From Branchiostoma floridae (Eukaryota; Chordata; Leptocardii; Amphioxiformes; Branchiostomatidae): DNA of 64,000 nt. The stretch is taken from NCBI RefSeq assembly GCF_000003815.2, contig NC_049981.1:27708396-27772395 (forward strand), given 5' to 3'. The notes under the pieces were generated by a model. It was not told the DNA's origin. It did no database searches and saw only the letters and a program-made list of their open reading frames with translations. Positions 10,801 to 23,607 of the stretch are shown in pieces. Both the position numbers and the translations under genes were made by a program. Positions within the stretch are counted from its first letter, which is position 1; every line of letters begins with the position of its first letter.

Positions 10801-12794
10801 TTGAAGGTAAAATGGAAACAAGCTGGATGATATGCTTTACCAGCAGGGTGGACCCCTTTGATGCTTGTACAAGGTGTGAAGTACTCGGTCCCCAACACGT
10901 CAGTGGGGAGGGCCAGGAAGGCGTCAGTACTCCTTCTTTCTGCAAATATTCCGTACACCACGATTTCCACATCGGACGTGATGTGGACGGCCTTGTCGCT
11001 CTTAACGCTGCCGCGGAGTTCCACAGCTGTCCGATTCACTTCCACCTGCTTCACCTGATAATGCAGGTTAACATCGAGATGTTATATTTTTCACACGGCC
11101 AATAATCATGATTTCGTATTTTACCTTCGGCAATAAGGTTATGTTTTCGGTTTGGGCTTCCCTAGCATTTGATTTTAGAACTGTAGGATGGTTTTGATAA
11201 TTGAGCGAATACGGCTTTGACATTGTTCTGACACCAAAATCTACATGTCAGCTAGATATCAAAACCATCGCATGTCCAGAACAAAAGGTACATTGACAAA
11301 AACTGCCAACATATAATTTCCTCTATAACTTTTGCAAATGTAGTTCTGTTTTCATAAATTGCATTTCACCGCATTAATCCGGATGTACAGAAATGATGAT
11401 GATAATGGTGCATTTCATCATGCACAGTAAGCAACCTGATACTAGACTCCCTTGCAGTCTTCGGAACGGGGCTTTGGGGGGGGGGGGGTCGTTGGTCCGC
11501 GATTTTCAACGTTAGCTATGTTCTATTGTGCCGGGAAAGGGAGTTTGTTGAGGAAGGGAGTTTGCCGTGATAGCGAGTTTTCCTTGATAGCGAGTTTCTG
11601 CCCCCTCCGAAGACAGAAAACTCGCTATCACTGCAGGGGAGTCTACCTGCATACCCAAAATCATGAAAATCCGTTGGCCTTTTTACAGCTATCAACATTG
11701 TAATATTTTGACCAAAATTCCCCTGAAGTTCAAGAAGAAAATGCTACGGGGCCGAAACTTATAACTTGTTCCCAAACAAGATTGACATCAAAACAATCGT
11801 GACCATAGCTTGTCCATAACATGAGATATGAAAACCTACCAACATACCAAATATCAAGAAAATCCACCAAGGCCTTCTCGAGTTATCGTGTTGACAGACG
11901 AAAGGACAAATACACAAACTCTGACAAAACCATAACCTACAGGTTTTTCTTGTGTGGAGGTACTGTACTATACTGCCAGTCAGCCTATACAGATTTGGCA
12001 CATACTTCACAAAGAAACAGCTTCGATATCAAGCCAGACTTTTGCCCCTGCGAAATATATGCCCCGACAAATAATTATAGTTCATATAGACTCTTTCTCG
12101 ATACTTCAACGGACTTTAGACCTCCTAAAAAGTGGCTTTATGTCACAGTGACCAGATGACCTTAGCTAACCTTCATGTAACTTACACATAACCGTCCGTA
12201 ACCAAACGCTACCCTATCATAATGCTAATCCTAAATCTAATCCTAACCCTAAGCCCTTATTCCACGCACATGTACATGTACTACAGCATGGTGCAAAAAT
12301 CTGGCGGAGCAGAAATATGGCTCCACACCAGTGATTAGTTACCTGCCCGTGTGTCACCTGTACTGTGGTACTGACGCCATTAGAAGGAGTAGTGACAGTA
12401 ACAGTCGCCCCGCTCTGATGCGGACAAGCGATGAACAGTTTTGGGTTGTGTCGGTCTCTCTGTAGGTTTTCCAGAAATGTTAGGATGAATTCAGTGCCCT
12501 TGTTGTCTCGAGCAGCTGAAAACATTAGAATGCATTATTGCTTCCAATTCTGAGCTATATCTATTTACGGCCATACCAACGCATCTAGTAAGGATATTGC
12601 CCTTGTGAGTATTGGTGGGGAGAACTTAAATAACACCAAATCCATATCCTCATTTACTTAGAAAATGAAAAGATTTTTAGAAACGACGAAAACCAAAAGA
12701 AAAAGTTCAATATAAAGACACCATTGACAGTCTTACCTGGAAGGCAGCAAATACAGGTGGACATGGCCGCCAGAAGCAAAAGCATACGCGCCAT
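7892..12794 (-). pseudogene. IgGFc-binding-domain unit B, complete 10-exon structure with an in-frame stop
   Basis: Exons are 12737-12794 (signal peptide MARMLLLLAAMSTCICCLP), 12343-12515, 10841-11054, 10569-10702, 10148-10375, 9681-9802, 9134-9283, 8693-8857, 8119-8315 and 7892-7962. Phases agree throughout and the summed CDS is 1512 nt (503 codons plus stop), giving a secreted protein. The head is an IgGFc_binding domain (GTEFILTF, DAFLALPTDVLGTEY, VHDGTTVTIVP, WGKEFVTVPL). The ninth exon holds two Asp-rich metal-binding loops (VDNDCDGRVDEE, IDDDGDGLIDED). The terminal exon is a Cys-bearing tail (DQYRTCLQNRC) with no membrane helix. In exon 4 the codon at 10587-10589 is TGA (codon 187), where unit A reads Leu. 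The exon 9 donor is the weak GTTAGT. A single nonsense change could be an allele or a sequencing error, but as given it is disabled. Confidence 0.75.
11140..11960. repeat. Dispersed repeats in unit B intron 2, with a foldback
   Basis: This intronic stretch contains units of the same interspersed family seen at 1.1-1.9 kb (cctgcatacccaaaatcatgaaaatccgttgg, accaacataccaaatatcaag, gagttatcgtgttgacag). It also contains a poly-G run near 11468 and an inverted repeat with arms gtgatagcgagtttt (about 11568) and aaaactcgctatcac (about 11620-11634). I see no coding sequence. Confidence 0.55.
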
Positions 12795-14389
12795 TATGGT
12801 CTCACCTGTACCTGGTACTGACCTGCACCGACTATTTGTAGAGTTCGCCGGCCGACCTAGCAAACCCATAGATTCGCGGCAGATTCGCGGCATAGAAATA
12901 AATGGCTATTTTCATCTGAACGTGAAAATTGATTAATAGCATACGCAGCTAGTAGGTAACATGTCGCTTCAGGTATGTTGGGGATAGTTCAGTATGTTCG
13001 AACACATGTGTGTGCATGTGTGGGGCGCAGTCTTTCTTGCAACAGAACTTTACATCCTCAACGCTACATATCACTGGTTACACGAAATGATGCGATTCTA
13101 TCTCTGAAGCCTATGTCAAGATTGATGTGCCCTATTTGGTCTGCGTCGGCGTTGATCCATGGAGGTCGTCACCCCGGTAAACTCACTGTTCGGTGGGGGG
13201 CAGCTACATACCTTAACGACACATACGCAGCTTAGCAGCTCAGCCATTTCCAATACGATGATAGCTTATCAACGACAGTTAATTTAACATGCTATTTGAT
13301 GTACATGCAAAGCATGATAAAAAGTGCACGGAAGGGGATCTTACTATGTGTGTGTTTATCTCATAGTAACGATTCCCCAATTTTTGGCAAATCAGGTACC
13401 GGCACAGGATCCATTGCAGTTGGTCAGATAGACATGTATAGTACACTTTGTGGAACATATATAGGCGCGGTCAATGTATTCACAACATGTATTCACATGT
13501 TTTCACAACTTATCCAGTACAACAGTAAGATGTATTCTTTTATTTCGGCGCCATTGCCGATGACGTCATTATTTTTATCATCCATTCTTCTACATAACAT
13601 GTCACAAAACACCAACGCTAAATATGTGGCACATTGACGTACTAATGAAACGACTTTAACCTGTACCCTTGTTTCGTTGGTTCTAAATGAACACAGACGA
13701 GGAACAGAAATCTTCGAAAACTGGTGTTTTGCTGTTGATAGGAACGTCATTTCATGTAACACAGGCATGTTGCCATTTCCACACATTGTCATGTCTTTAT
13801 CAAAATATCTTATGTCAAGACTGAGATAGCTGCCTCTTCTTCGCCGAGCCGAGACCGTCTAAGGCAGCAGGTTCCTGCACCGGTTCTGTAGGCACGTCCT
13901 GTACTGGTCCCTGTTTCCAGCGCAGTTACCTAAATAGTGTATGTATTAGCTTGCGGCAAGCTCATCAAATGAATGCAATGCATGAATTCAATATATTTGT
14001 TGAGATACTCCAGATTTGATAACCTTATTAGAAACTACCTATATATGATGACATGACCTTCAATCAGTTTGTTGCTTGGGGTTAAGTAGAACAAGAAGCA
14101 ACTCACTATTAGCCACGTCCTCGTCGATCAGTCCGTCGCCGTCATCATCAATGCCGTTCAGCAGCTCTTCGTCCACACGTCCGTCACAGTCGTTGTCCAC
14201 ACGGTCGGCGGGGACGGGGGTGGTGGTGCTGCACGAGGCAGCGATCCGGGACAGTCGGAGGCCACCGGGATAGCCGTAAGACTCTGGGTATACAAATCCA
14301 TAGCTAGATGTGTGTGCGAGAGACAACAGGAAATGAAGAAAGCGAAGAGTTACATCATAAACAGAAGTGAGACATTTCAGACAGCCATC

Positions 14390-14447
14390 CGGCGTCTTTC
14401 GTCAGTGACACTGGGTTTACGTTACTGTGTCACCGACGAAAGACGCC
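14390..14447. repeat. Foldback hairpin (ggcgtctttcgtc...gacgaaagacgcc)
   Basis: Two near-perfect inverted arms of about 21 bases are separated by a short loop inside the intron between exons 8 and 9 of unit C. The same 'gacgaaag...' words recur near 8540 and 50260 with 'atccagttgcttgagtaac', so this is probably a small dispersed element. Confidence 0.55.
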
Positions 14448-14699
14448 AGATATACATGTATTGTGTAAAAACACAAACTTGTTCTAGATGTCGTCACACC
14501 TCTAGATCTCACCTAAACAGACCAACGGTCACGATGGGAGACAGATGCCGAACTGTGTGGGTGCCTGCAGGAATATCCAGTTGTGCGACTGCGTAGTCGG
14601 TTCCAGGTACGTCATGCCAGACGGTGTTGCTAGGCAACTGCACACCATCCAATCGGAGACCAGACTTTTTTTGCGAGCTGTACCGTAGTATAGGAACAC

Positions 14700-14935
14700 T
14701 AGTTACTATTCCAACAACTACTACTGTAAATGCAGAAATTTTCGCGGTGGATTGATATTCGCGGTTTTCGCGGTGACCACTTTACCGCGAACTTACAACC
14801 ACCGCGAACATTTTTCTATTATGGTATTAGAATGCAGTCTATGGTGTTACCGCGAACTTAAATCCACCGCGAAAAGTCCCCTTTCCCGCTACCGTGAAAT
14901 TAAATCCCCGCGAACTTAAATGCATTCCACTATGT
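14700..14935. mobile_element. MITE-like element built from inverted CGCGGT / ACCGCGA motifs
   Basis: The ends read actgtaaatgcagaaat... and ...aacttaaatgcattccact, in inverted relation. Inside, cgcggtgg / ccaccgcgaa words alternate in both orientations. There is no coding capacity. It sits in the intron between exons 7 and 8 of unit C. Confidence 0.55.
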
Positions 14936-16654
14936 GGAAATAAACAACAACCTTCTGAATGCTATGTACTTTGTGTAATTTTGTGGGTTTTGTTAGGCCA
15001 AAAACACGTGCGCCCAAATCTGCCTCCCTCCCCAAAAGCGGCAAACACATAGACATAGACGTACACATAGCCATTGACATGCACAAAGAGTTACCTGACG
15101 ACCAGGTTGATATGATGAGTGGGCTCGGTCCTGTCACTAAGAAGGTCAACAGTGGCGAAGGTGTACTCCGTATCAAACTGGGTCACAGGCGGGATGACCA
15201 TCATAAACGGGTCGGTTTCTGTTTGGTCGATCGAACCAGTCTTACTGTTTAGGAGATAGCAGAAGTTATCACTTTATAACTATGGTTCTCTTACACACTT
15301 TTCCACTAAAGGCTGATTGACAGATTGCTAAAGGAATGTCATAGATTTAAGAAAAAAGGAATTCATTCGCGTTGTGTGCGTTTTGTTGTCTTTTGTACAG
15401 TACTCACCTATTGTATCATATTTCATCATGAAATCAAGTCTCGCCGAATTACAAGACATTGGACGGTTTTTGGACCTCTCTAAACTTTGAAGTACGCACT
15501 TCCATAGGATTATTCTACTTCATACCTGTACTGGACCAACAAGATAGGCTCGCTGGAGGCCACGTGTCTGTACTCGTCAGATGGGACATCAAGCTCGCTG
15601 AACTCCGCAGCGTTCAGAGTCTTCGTGTTCTCATTGGTGATATTGACCTTGGGAAACACGTACCCATGATCAGATCAGTCACAGCAAGGACAGTCCGAAC
15701 AGCATTGTAGCTGCCGGCCAAGAACATGCCTTATGCCTATGAATATAGGATTTTGCCAAGGGAAGATCTCCCTGGAGATAAGGCAAGGACCAAAGAGCTG
15801 TGTATGGAGTAATGATTTCCGAAAAAAACTGTTGGAAATTTCTAGGCTCAACACTGGCTTAAGTAATCTTTGTAAAGTTCAAAGGCAACCAATACCATAA
15901 CGACTTATAACTATTACAATGATTTTCGACATACCTGCGTGTTGTCTCTGGCGGCTATAACACGGAATATATCGCCAGCCGTGTGCTTTGTGAGCGGCAC
16001 GGTAACGAACTCCTTCCCCCAGGTGTCCACGGGTGGGATCATCCCTACCACGTAGTCTCCAGTGCCCCGATCACTTCCTACCGAAGCAAACATGTTTCCG
16101 CTCAGAACGGCCACTGGATGGGTAGCCATGATCTTCGAACCTGTTAGGTCCTCGGGCGTCTGTACCTGTAAATAGAATGAACGAACATCGTTTTGGAGAT
16201 AATAGTGGTAATCTATTATTTCCAGCATTTGATACTTCCAATGACAATCAATGCATTGTTTATAGTTTATTTTCTCCATACATTTTTAAATATTCGCCGT
16301 GTGGTACGATCTGTTGTATCAGTTACCAGAAGAAAGAACAATTAGAACAGGGACATTTAAAGACAACAATCTTGCATTACCTTGTCCTATAGTCTATAGA
16401 TATGGGGTAGTGAAATACCCACTACCTATCTCCTTTTAATCATGTTAAGCAGCATAAATCCTTGTTTTATACCTGAAGTGTTTCAAATCGGTCCAGTCCC
16501 ACAGAAAATGCACAAAATGCCGAAATCGGTAAAGTCATGTCACTTCCATGTAATTATATTTCAGCCATACCATAGGTATGGTGAAATATATTGTATTCGT
16601 AATGTTTCTTTCTTCTTTCTTTCTTTCTTTCTCCTGCCAAATCTTCAAATCGAA

Positions 16655-17230
16655 TCAACTCCGCCGTTTTTTAACCGATTGACTTGAAATTTGGCACAAA
16701 GGTAGAGTAAGTCAATACCCTCAGGTGTTTTTTTCATTTTTTTCATATCTGCCTTTGAAATGATTTTATTGAGGTTTTTGTCAATTTTTATGTATATTTT
16801 GGGCTCCTGTACCCTGGTATTACAGCCGAATGACATGAAATTTGGTACAGAGGTGCCCTGATCATATGCCCACCCAGATTTGATAACAGTTTTGGTATAC
16901 GGTACAACAAAATGCTTAATTTTGCGATTTTTGGCCATTTTTTGACAAAAAAAGCACATTTTTGCCTCCTGTACCCTCGTTTTACAACCGAATGACCTGA
17001 AATTTGGTATAAAAGTGCCCTTCAATTTTGTGCGCATGAATTCAATAACAGTTTTTCCATACAGTACAACATAATGCTTAATATTGCAATTTTATGGCCA
17101 TTTTTAGACAAAAATTGGACATTTTTGGCTCCTGTTCCCTCGTTTTACAACCAAATGACCCGAAATTTGGTAAAGGGGTGCTCTAGATATTTATCCAAAT
17201 GACCCATGTATAATTTTTGGCATGGAACAC
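16655..17230. repeat. Tandem repeat, about four units of 151-163 bp
   Basis: The word tgacNtgaaatttgg(t/c) recurs at 16680, 16831, 16993 and 17156 with 'ggctcctgtaccct', 'ttacaaccgaatgac' and 'tttggccattttt' in register, giving units of about 151, 162 and 163 bases. A 130-residue minus-strand frame inside is a by-product of the repeat. The array lies exactly between the truncated exon 4 of unit C and exon 7 of unit D, so it marks or caused the break. Confidence 0.8.
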
Positions 17231-18849
17231 TTTAAAATGATATATTTGGGAATTTTTTGGGTCATTTTCCAATGGCCAAAGGGGTCAACGACCTCAAGGC
17301 CTATTGTTGCATGAGGGAGATGGCTGAAATATGCTGTATTTGCTCTCAAGCAAATGTCGGCCTTTCTAGTTCATGCTAAATTACCAATCTACACTGAGGC
17401 TAAACATGTGAAACAAAACTAAGAAACTGAATGTTCTGTAAGTACACAAACGTTTTAGTTTTGTTTGAAGTTCTTTGGGATGTTTTTGTTTACTCTCTTT
17501 ATGTACTCATATGAAAGATTACCTGGTGACAAGGTTGATGTGATGAGTTGTTCTTGAGGGGTCAGAAAGAAGGTCAACTGTAGAAAACGCGTACTCTGCC
17601 TCGAACTGGGCCACAGAAGGGATGATCATCATGAACGGGTCAGTTGCCGTGCTGTCAACCGCGCCGGTCTTACTGTTGAGAAGTTAACAAAAGTCTCAAC
17701 ATTTCACCTAGACCAAATCCCTTGAAGCTGTACAAGCTGTACAAGTTGAAGCGCTTTGAGACTGACTACTTTGAGGTTATTGAGGTATTTGTTTCCAGCA
17801 ACAAAGTTAACATGAAGATTGAGCCTCTAGTTTCTGATCTAGTTTTAATAGGATCTCCCATTTATAACTGTAAAAGACCATACCAATCACTCCTACCGAG
17901 ATCCCTACCCAGTACCGCATTGCCCCTACCTGTACTGCACCAACAAGACAGGCTCGCTGCTGGTCACGTGTCTGTACTCGTCAGATGGAATATCAATCTC
18001 CCAGAATTCCCCAGCGTTCAGAGTCTTCGTGTTCTCGTTGGTAACGACGACCTTGGAAAGAGAGAGTATCGGTAATTCGGTTAGTAGGCGAAAGTGGTTA
18101 AGAAACTGAATGCAATTTCTTGGGTGAAATAATACTTTTCTTAACTTCTTCTTTGTCTGACGCTAAGACAACCCTATCTAGGAAGAGTTTTGCCATAGAT
18201 ATTAAGAAGGATTAATCGATGAATGAAATGCCAGCTGCCAACAATTGAAATGTACATATAGCCTTGAGACGGAGTAGTTGTTTGGGCAGACCATGTAAAC
18301 TCGCGACTGGAACACAAACTGTCTTCATTTTTATCCTTCAACACATACCTGCGTATTGTCTCTGGCAGCAATGACACGGAAGAGGTCACCTCTTCTGTGT
18401 TTGGTCAGCGGCACGGTGACGAACTCCTTCCCCCAGGTGTCCACAGGTGGGATCATCTGCACCAGGTGGTCTCCGGTCCCTGACTGATGCTCGTCCATAG
18501 GCTTGCAGTAAGCGAACACATTTCCGCTCAGCACGGCCACTGGCTGGTCAGCCGTGATCTTTGAACCGGTCAGGTCCTCAGTCGCCTGTACCTTCAGCAG
18601 GAGCGGGCAGTTAGATATACAAACCCAGTTTTTTTTACTGGTGTCAATATAACGTTAAAGTACATCCCAATCGGAAATAGATTTCACTATCCGGACATGT
18701 AGCATCTGAGAAATCTTAACTGCGGGTAGTGGTTGATTTGAGTGAACATATGCATGTCACTCAAACTCAAAGGGCGTCCACAAAAAAATGTCTTTTTTAC
18801 TGGGATACTGGGCATCTCATACAGAGACAGAATAACAAATAGGTTTTCC

Positions 18850-19455
18850 GCAGAACAAATCGGATAGAAGGGGCATATACCACGTAAAAAATATCTTTAA
18901 TTACCAAGGCTTTGGACACATATGGCTGAACCCGAGATCATACCACATAGATACAATCAACACTCAGTTACGACAACGTTTACAAGATATATACGTGCAA
19001 AATTGGCATTCCTCTATTCGAACCAATTCTAAACTCTCCTCTCTTTCTACATTGAATAAGTACTACAAGCAAGAAAATTACATTTCAACCATAAAGAGCC
19101 TTGACATTCGTAGGGCAATCACACAACTCAGAATTAGCTGTCACAAATTAAATATAAAAACCGGGAGATTCAAAAAAATCCCTATCGACCAGAGGGTTTG
19201 TCCATTCTGTCCAGAGTTAATTGAAGACGAATATCACTTTATGATTGTATGTCCCAAATATTCTGAAATACGCAATTCTCTATACAGAAGGTTGTCATTT
19301 TATACACAAGGATTTATCTCAATGGACCTGAAGTGCAAATTCAAATACATCATGACATGTGACAATCCCTGCATGGCAGATATAGGAAAATATATCAAAG
19401 AAGATTTGGATATTAGAAACTCCTCAACTGATTGTAAAAGCTTCCAATGATTGTA
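18850..19455 (+). mobile_element. LINE ORF2 C-terminal fragment
   Basis: The plus strand reads GHIWLNPRSYHIDTIN, QLRQRLQDIYVQNWHSS, then KLSSLSTLNKYYKQENY, TQLRISCHKLNIKTGR and a Cys/His block (VCPFCPELIEDEYHFMIVC), ending at TGA near 19450. It is the same LINE family as the fragment at 6151-6670 and is 5'-truncated. It lies inside the unit D intron between exons 4 and 5, antisense to the host gene. A CAATAAAG-like signal follows near 19559. Confidence 0.75.
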
Positions 19456-19574
19456 AGAAGCTTATCCCATACTACATGTACAACTCCTGTATTAGTTAGT
19501 TAAGCTATAGAACTGTAGTTATGTAGATGCCATACTTTGTACCTCGTACAATTGTTGTGCAATAAAGTTATATA

Positions 19575-19815
19575 TATATGGTAAGGGAGAGAAGGTTAAG
19601 ATGGCTATGACATGTTCTGCGAATGGGAGAGGACAGAACTGCGATGAAAATCCTTGGCTGGAAGCCACTCGTTGGAAGAATAAGCAGGAGAAGGTCAAGA
19701 TTAACATGAAGGTCAGATGTGGAGGAAGACCTTGATACCACTGAAAACTCTTGGTACAGAGAAACACAACACCGAAAATAAAGAGGTGGAAAAGGGCGGC
19801 CCTAAGTGCCTCAAA
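19575..19815 (+). mobile_element. Degenerate retroelement fragment (ORF2 C-terminal type)
   Basis: Read through several stops, the plus strand gives HVLRMGEDRTAMKIL, WKPLVGRISRRRSRLT, then VEEDLDTTENSWYRET. This is the recurring C-terminal pattern of RTE-type reverse transcriptase ORFs (LRW-GH-RM-DR...GRR-R-R...W-D). It is clearly dead. Confidence 0.5.
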
Positions 19816-21331
19816 TGCACGAGAGGAACTAAGGTGCTATTAGAGGTAAGGTCACTCAAACTACAGTAGAGTAATTGCATAGTGACTGGAGCAACTGTCT
19901 TTACATAGCAGCAGCAGCACCGACATTATTTCATTACATTAGATTACGACATCTAATTGGTCCATACCTGAAGTGTCTCAAACCGGTCCAGTCTCGCAGA
20001 GAACGGCTGCCCTGTGCGATAGTTTTGACTTCCGAATTCAACGTCTTGGCTGGGGGTAATGGTGACGGTTGTCCCGTCGTGAACACCGACTACTCCGAAC
20101 TCTGCCAAGATAGGATATTGAAAATCAAATTTCGTGCTCAAATCAACACATGCAAACAAATCGCACATTTTATCATAAATACTTGCTGATGAAGAATATA
20201 TATGATATTTGGAATGATATACATGATATTTGGAACTACACAAGGAGCACCCTAGGCAATTGTTCTATCATCACACATCATTATGTAACTGGCCATTTAG
20301 GGGGCGAACACACTGAAAATGTATTCACTCGAGACTAAATTGTTAAAAGACGAAAAACGAAACGAGACATCTCAAATGTTGTCTCACGAGATGGCATTTA
20401 TATGTCTCGAAATCCTTCTTGGTTCCGATTACGTGCGATGCTTGAGCAGGCAGCGTAGTACTCGGTCCCCAACACGTCTGTGGGGAGGGCCAGGAAGGCG
20501 TCAGAACTCTTTAATTCGGCGAACACTCCGTACACCACGATCTCCACATCGGACGTGATGTGAACGGCCCTGCCTCCTCTGTCGCTCTTTTCGCTTCCAC
20601 GGAGTTCAACGGCTTCACGGTTTAGCTCAACCTCTTCCACCTGCCAAATCAATTGCCGATTAGCCGAAACATTGTCCAGTCTTGCCTTTGTCCAGTCAAA
20701 AACCCACACACTAAGTCAGTGTCACTCTTACGGTCGGGGTTATACTATTCATACTTCAAGTCTAAGCTTGAAGTATGCCAGCCTTTTACAGAGACGTTGT
20801 CATGCTACATATTATAGAAAACGCATTTCCATTCATGCTAAAAGACATCGATTACAAGTTGGGGACAAGTGGTCGGTACGACAGTTCATTTACTAGCAGG
20901 CACAGCACGAAAACGAATATTTAAGCATACTTTCCGAGATACTTAAATGTAGCCTAAAGGTGGGAAAATATTTCCGCAGAGTTTACGGTATCGTAAAGAC
21001 CACGGAAACCATGGTTTTACATTTCCGTAACCTTTCCGTATTCGTTAAGGCAGATTAAATACATGTAATATCTTTACATAACCTTTAAGCATCCTTATAT
21101 GCGCCGTATATGAAACGGGTATTGCTTATGTACAGAAAACATCTACAGGCTTTGAACCGACCATACGTTCACATACAATCAGTTAACCTTCGCCTTTTTT
21201 TTATTTTCGTGGTTCTCTAAGGTGGAAATTACCAATAGGAGATGATATATTTTCATTGCCCTTCCGTTACAATTGATCTCATTTTACATACTCTTATCAG
21301 TATAGGTCTATGGAGACCTCCCCCTTTTATG

Positions 21332-22110
21332 TATAGGTATGGTAGCGTTTATTTCTAAGAAGAGGCATTGCTTTTACCAAATTAAGAGTATTTTCCGCTC
21401 AATATACCACATGCGCCGTTCAATAAAGCAGCGGCTTCAAATGAATAGTGTTTGCGTGTTAAGTTTAACCAAGAAAAGTAAATCTCAGTAAATATCCTGT
21501 GTGAAAGCTACATATAACAGATACAATCTTTCCGATATCTTTCCGTTACATTTGAGCTGGGGAGGTTTAAGCAAACCTCCCCCTTTTATGTATAGGTGGA
21601 AAAAAGATGTCGGAAAGGTAGCGTTAATCATTATTTGAAGAAGAGGCATTATTTTCCGCTCAATATACCACATGCGCCCTCACTAACGCAGCAGCTTCGC
21701 CTGAATAGCCCCTGCTGTGTTAACGTGTTGAGTTTAACCAAGATAAGCAACATTTGCTCCTGGTTAAAACTTACATATAGCAGATACAATTTTTGGAATG
21801 TATAGGTGCAAACGGAAAGGTAGCGTTAATTATTATTCTTAAAAGAGGCATTGCTTTTACCAAATTACGAGTATTTTCCACTCAATATACCACATGCGCC
21901 TCTCACTAAAGTAGCGACCTCGCCTGAATAACTCATTCTGTGTTAGCGTGTTTGACGAAACCAGGAAAATCAAAATATCCTCATGGAACATATGGTATCT
22001 TTCCAATGTCTTTACGTTACCATTGAGCTCACTTTACACAAAAAGATGCTATGTACAGGTGCAAGAAAGATGTCGGAAAGGTAGCGTTTACTTTTTCCAG
22101 TAGTATCGTA
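21332..22110. repeat. Internal tandem repeat of the TIR element, units of about 210-260 bp
   Basis: Units start with ta(t/c)aggt at 21332, 21591, 21801 and 22054. Each carries 'gtagcgtt', 'aagaggcatt', 'ctcaatataccacatgcgcc' and 'agtttaacca', with partial divergence. They lie inside the 3.1-kb element. Confidence 0.65.
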
Positions 22111-22731
22111 TGTTACCGATATCGTTCCGTTACCTTTGCCTTTGAGCTTACTTTTCAGAAAACTCTCTGAACTTTCTTTACAGAGGTGGAGATTGATAGT
22201 TACAGAAAAAGATGTTGGAGAGGTAGCGTTGAAAGCAAGGAAATTAAATATTTAACCTCCTTGTTGAAAGGAAACAACAGTCGCCGGGAGGACTGGGTAC
22301 ATGCCCCCGAAGATTGGTGGTCATAATTACGGCGTGTTCCCGTTCAGGGTAAGAGGACTAGTACTGGGCGGCCTGTGCAGTATGTCGCTCGCGGGTGGCT
22401 GTGCCTTGCAGCTTGGCATCCCGACGACATAGCGTCCTCACTACGCGGTAACGTATCATGGGAATATAGCGGGTTTGCTGTTTATATAATTGTACAAAAA
22501 AACTTTCTTATCATCTGGAAGAACATTTATTATCTACAAGCAATAATCACGTTCTCCCAGAAAGGCTGGTATTTTCTAGTGTGGTAACAGTTGTGTTTAG
22601 CTTAACATTGGCTAAACAGCGTACAAAGGGGATGGTGTTTTTCAAATTCAAATTTATTCGCCGTCAACTATGAATAACGAACAACGCGGCATTGAATTTC
22701 TAATTAGCAGCTCCCAGAAGAGGCCAGTCAT

Positions 22732-23124
22732 GTGATAGGGCGTTATCCAATGACAGACAAAGGTGGGTTTTTTAAACCTAACGAATATACCATAATTTAT
22801 AGAAGAAACCAGTTTGCAGGGCGTCTGTTTCGGGACAAGTCAAGAAGGAGCCTTGGATCCGTTTCAACACACGGATTATCGGCGTGGCTTTGCCGCAAAT
22901 GGATTCGAACGGAACTACAGGACGGAACGGACATAACCATAGGACACTCAAGGCTTGCCAGAAACGGAGTATGTTGGAGAGTCTTCAAAGGGGCACAACT
23001 CAGGGTGAATTCAAGACTGTGTCATCTTGACCAGCATAAGCTGGCGGAGATATGGAGAGCACGGCCTGTTCATCACAAAACAGTACCCGTCTTCGGGAAT
23101 CTCAGCGGATTTTTCCTAATGTGA
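22732..23124 (+). CDS. Unassigned 130-residue open frame inside the TIR element
   Basis: An open frame on the plus strand (start MIGRYPMTDKGGFF, ending NLSGFFLM). I recognise no domain, no DDE triad and no zinc finger. Composition is not obviously low-complexity, so it might be a captured or decayed piece of coding sequence carried by the transposon. It may equally be a chance frame. No partner gene is evident. Confidence 0.15.
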   Translation: MIGRYPMTDKGGFFKPNEYTIIYRRNQFAGRLFRDKSRRSLGSVSTHGLSAWLCRKWIRTELQDGTDITIGHSRLARNGVCWRVFKGAQLRVNSRLCHLDQHKLAEIWRARPVHHKTVPVFGNLSGFFLM

Positions 23125-23607
23125 TGGCCAGATGGAACTATGCTGCTTGAAATGATGTCTTTCCAGGCGTATCGCCCGACACTGGACTCCAAATTGTGGA
23201 CTTAAATGTAGCGGAGATTCGTGCATGGATATTGTACACCGATTGTTCCCTCGGTCGACCAATCCAAGTCCACAATTGGACTCACAAGATAGTTTAGACG
23301 GCAAAGCCATAGATACCGGTGTAGGTATGATTCACACCAAATAAGACACGCATACCCGATGCAAAAGTTCCAATTTAAGCCACACAAAACACATAAAGCC
23401 TACCTAAAGATGCGGAAAGGTTTAAACTTACGCCGCCTTTACTGAAAATAAATGACAACTATAGTCCAAGGAAAGATCACGGAAAGCGTTCGGATAAGTA
23501 CGTTTCTGCACTTCTTCGCGTGCCTTTCAGGGTGTGTAAACGACACATAAACGTGGGGAAATCGTGACGGAAATCGACTGTAAATGTGGTCAAAAGATCA
23601 CGGAAAG

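Larger units (their letters stand above)
13859..16509 (-). pseudogene. IgGFc-binding-domain unit C, 3' part only (exon 4 scrap, exons 5-10)
   Basis: Exons are 15935-16165 (exon 5), 15526-15647 (6), 15095-15244 (7), 14513-14677 (8), 14107-14303 (9) and 13859-13929 (10, ending CRNLLP then TAG). The piece 16473-16509 is the last 12 codons of exon 4 (FSVGLDRFETLQ) with its donor; sequence upstream of it is no longer exon. All retained exons are open and phase-compatible. Exon 6 has unusual changes in a motif fixed in the other units: GEFWE(F/I) is AEFSEL here. Exon 9 has the two Asp-rich loops. There is no promoter or signal-peptide exon. It might still serve as 3' exons for unit D upstream, because D7 and C7 end in the same phase as C8 begins. 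Confidence 0.72.

Noticed and set aside
16645-17037. 130-residue minus-strand frame
   Set aside because: It runs through two units of the 151-163-bp tandem repeat, and its internal repetition mirrors the DNA repeat, so it is not a gene.
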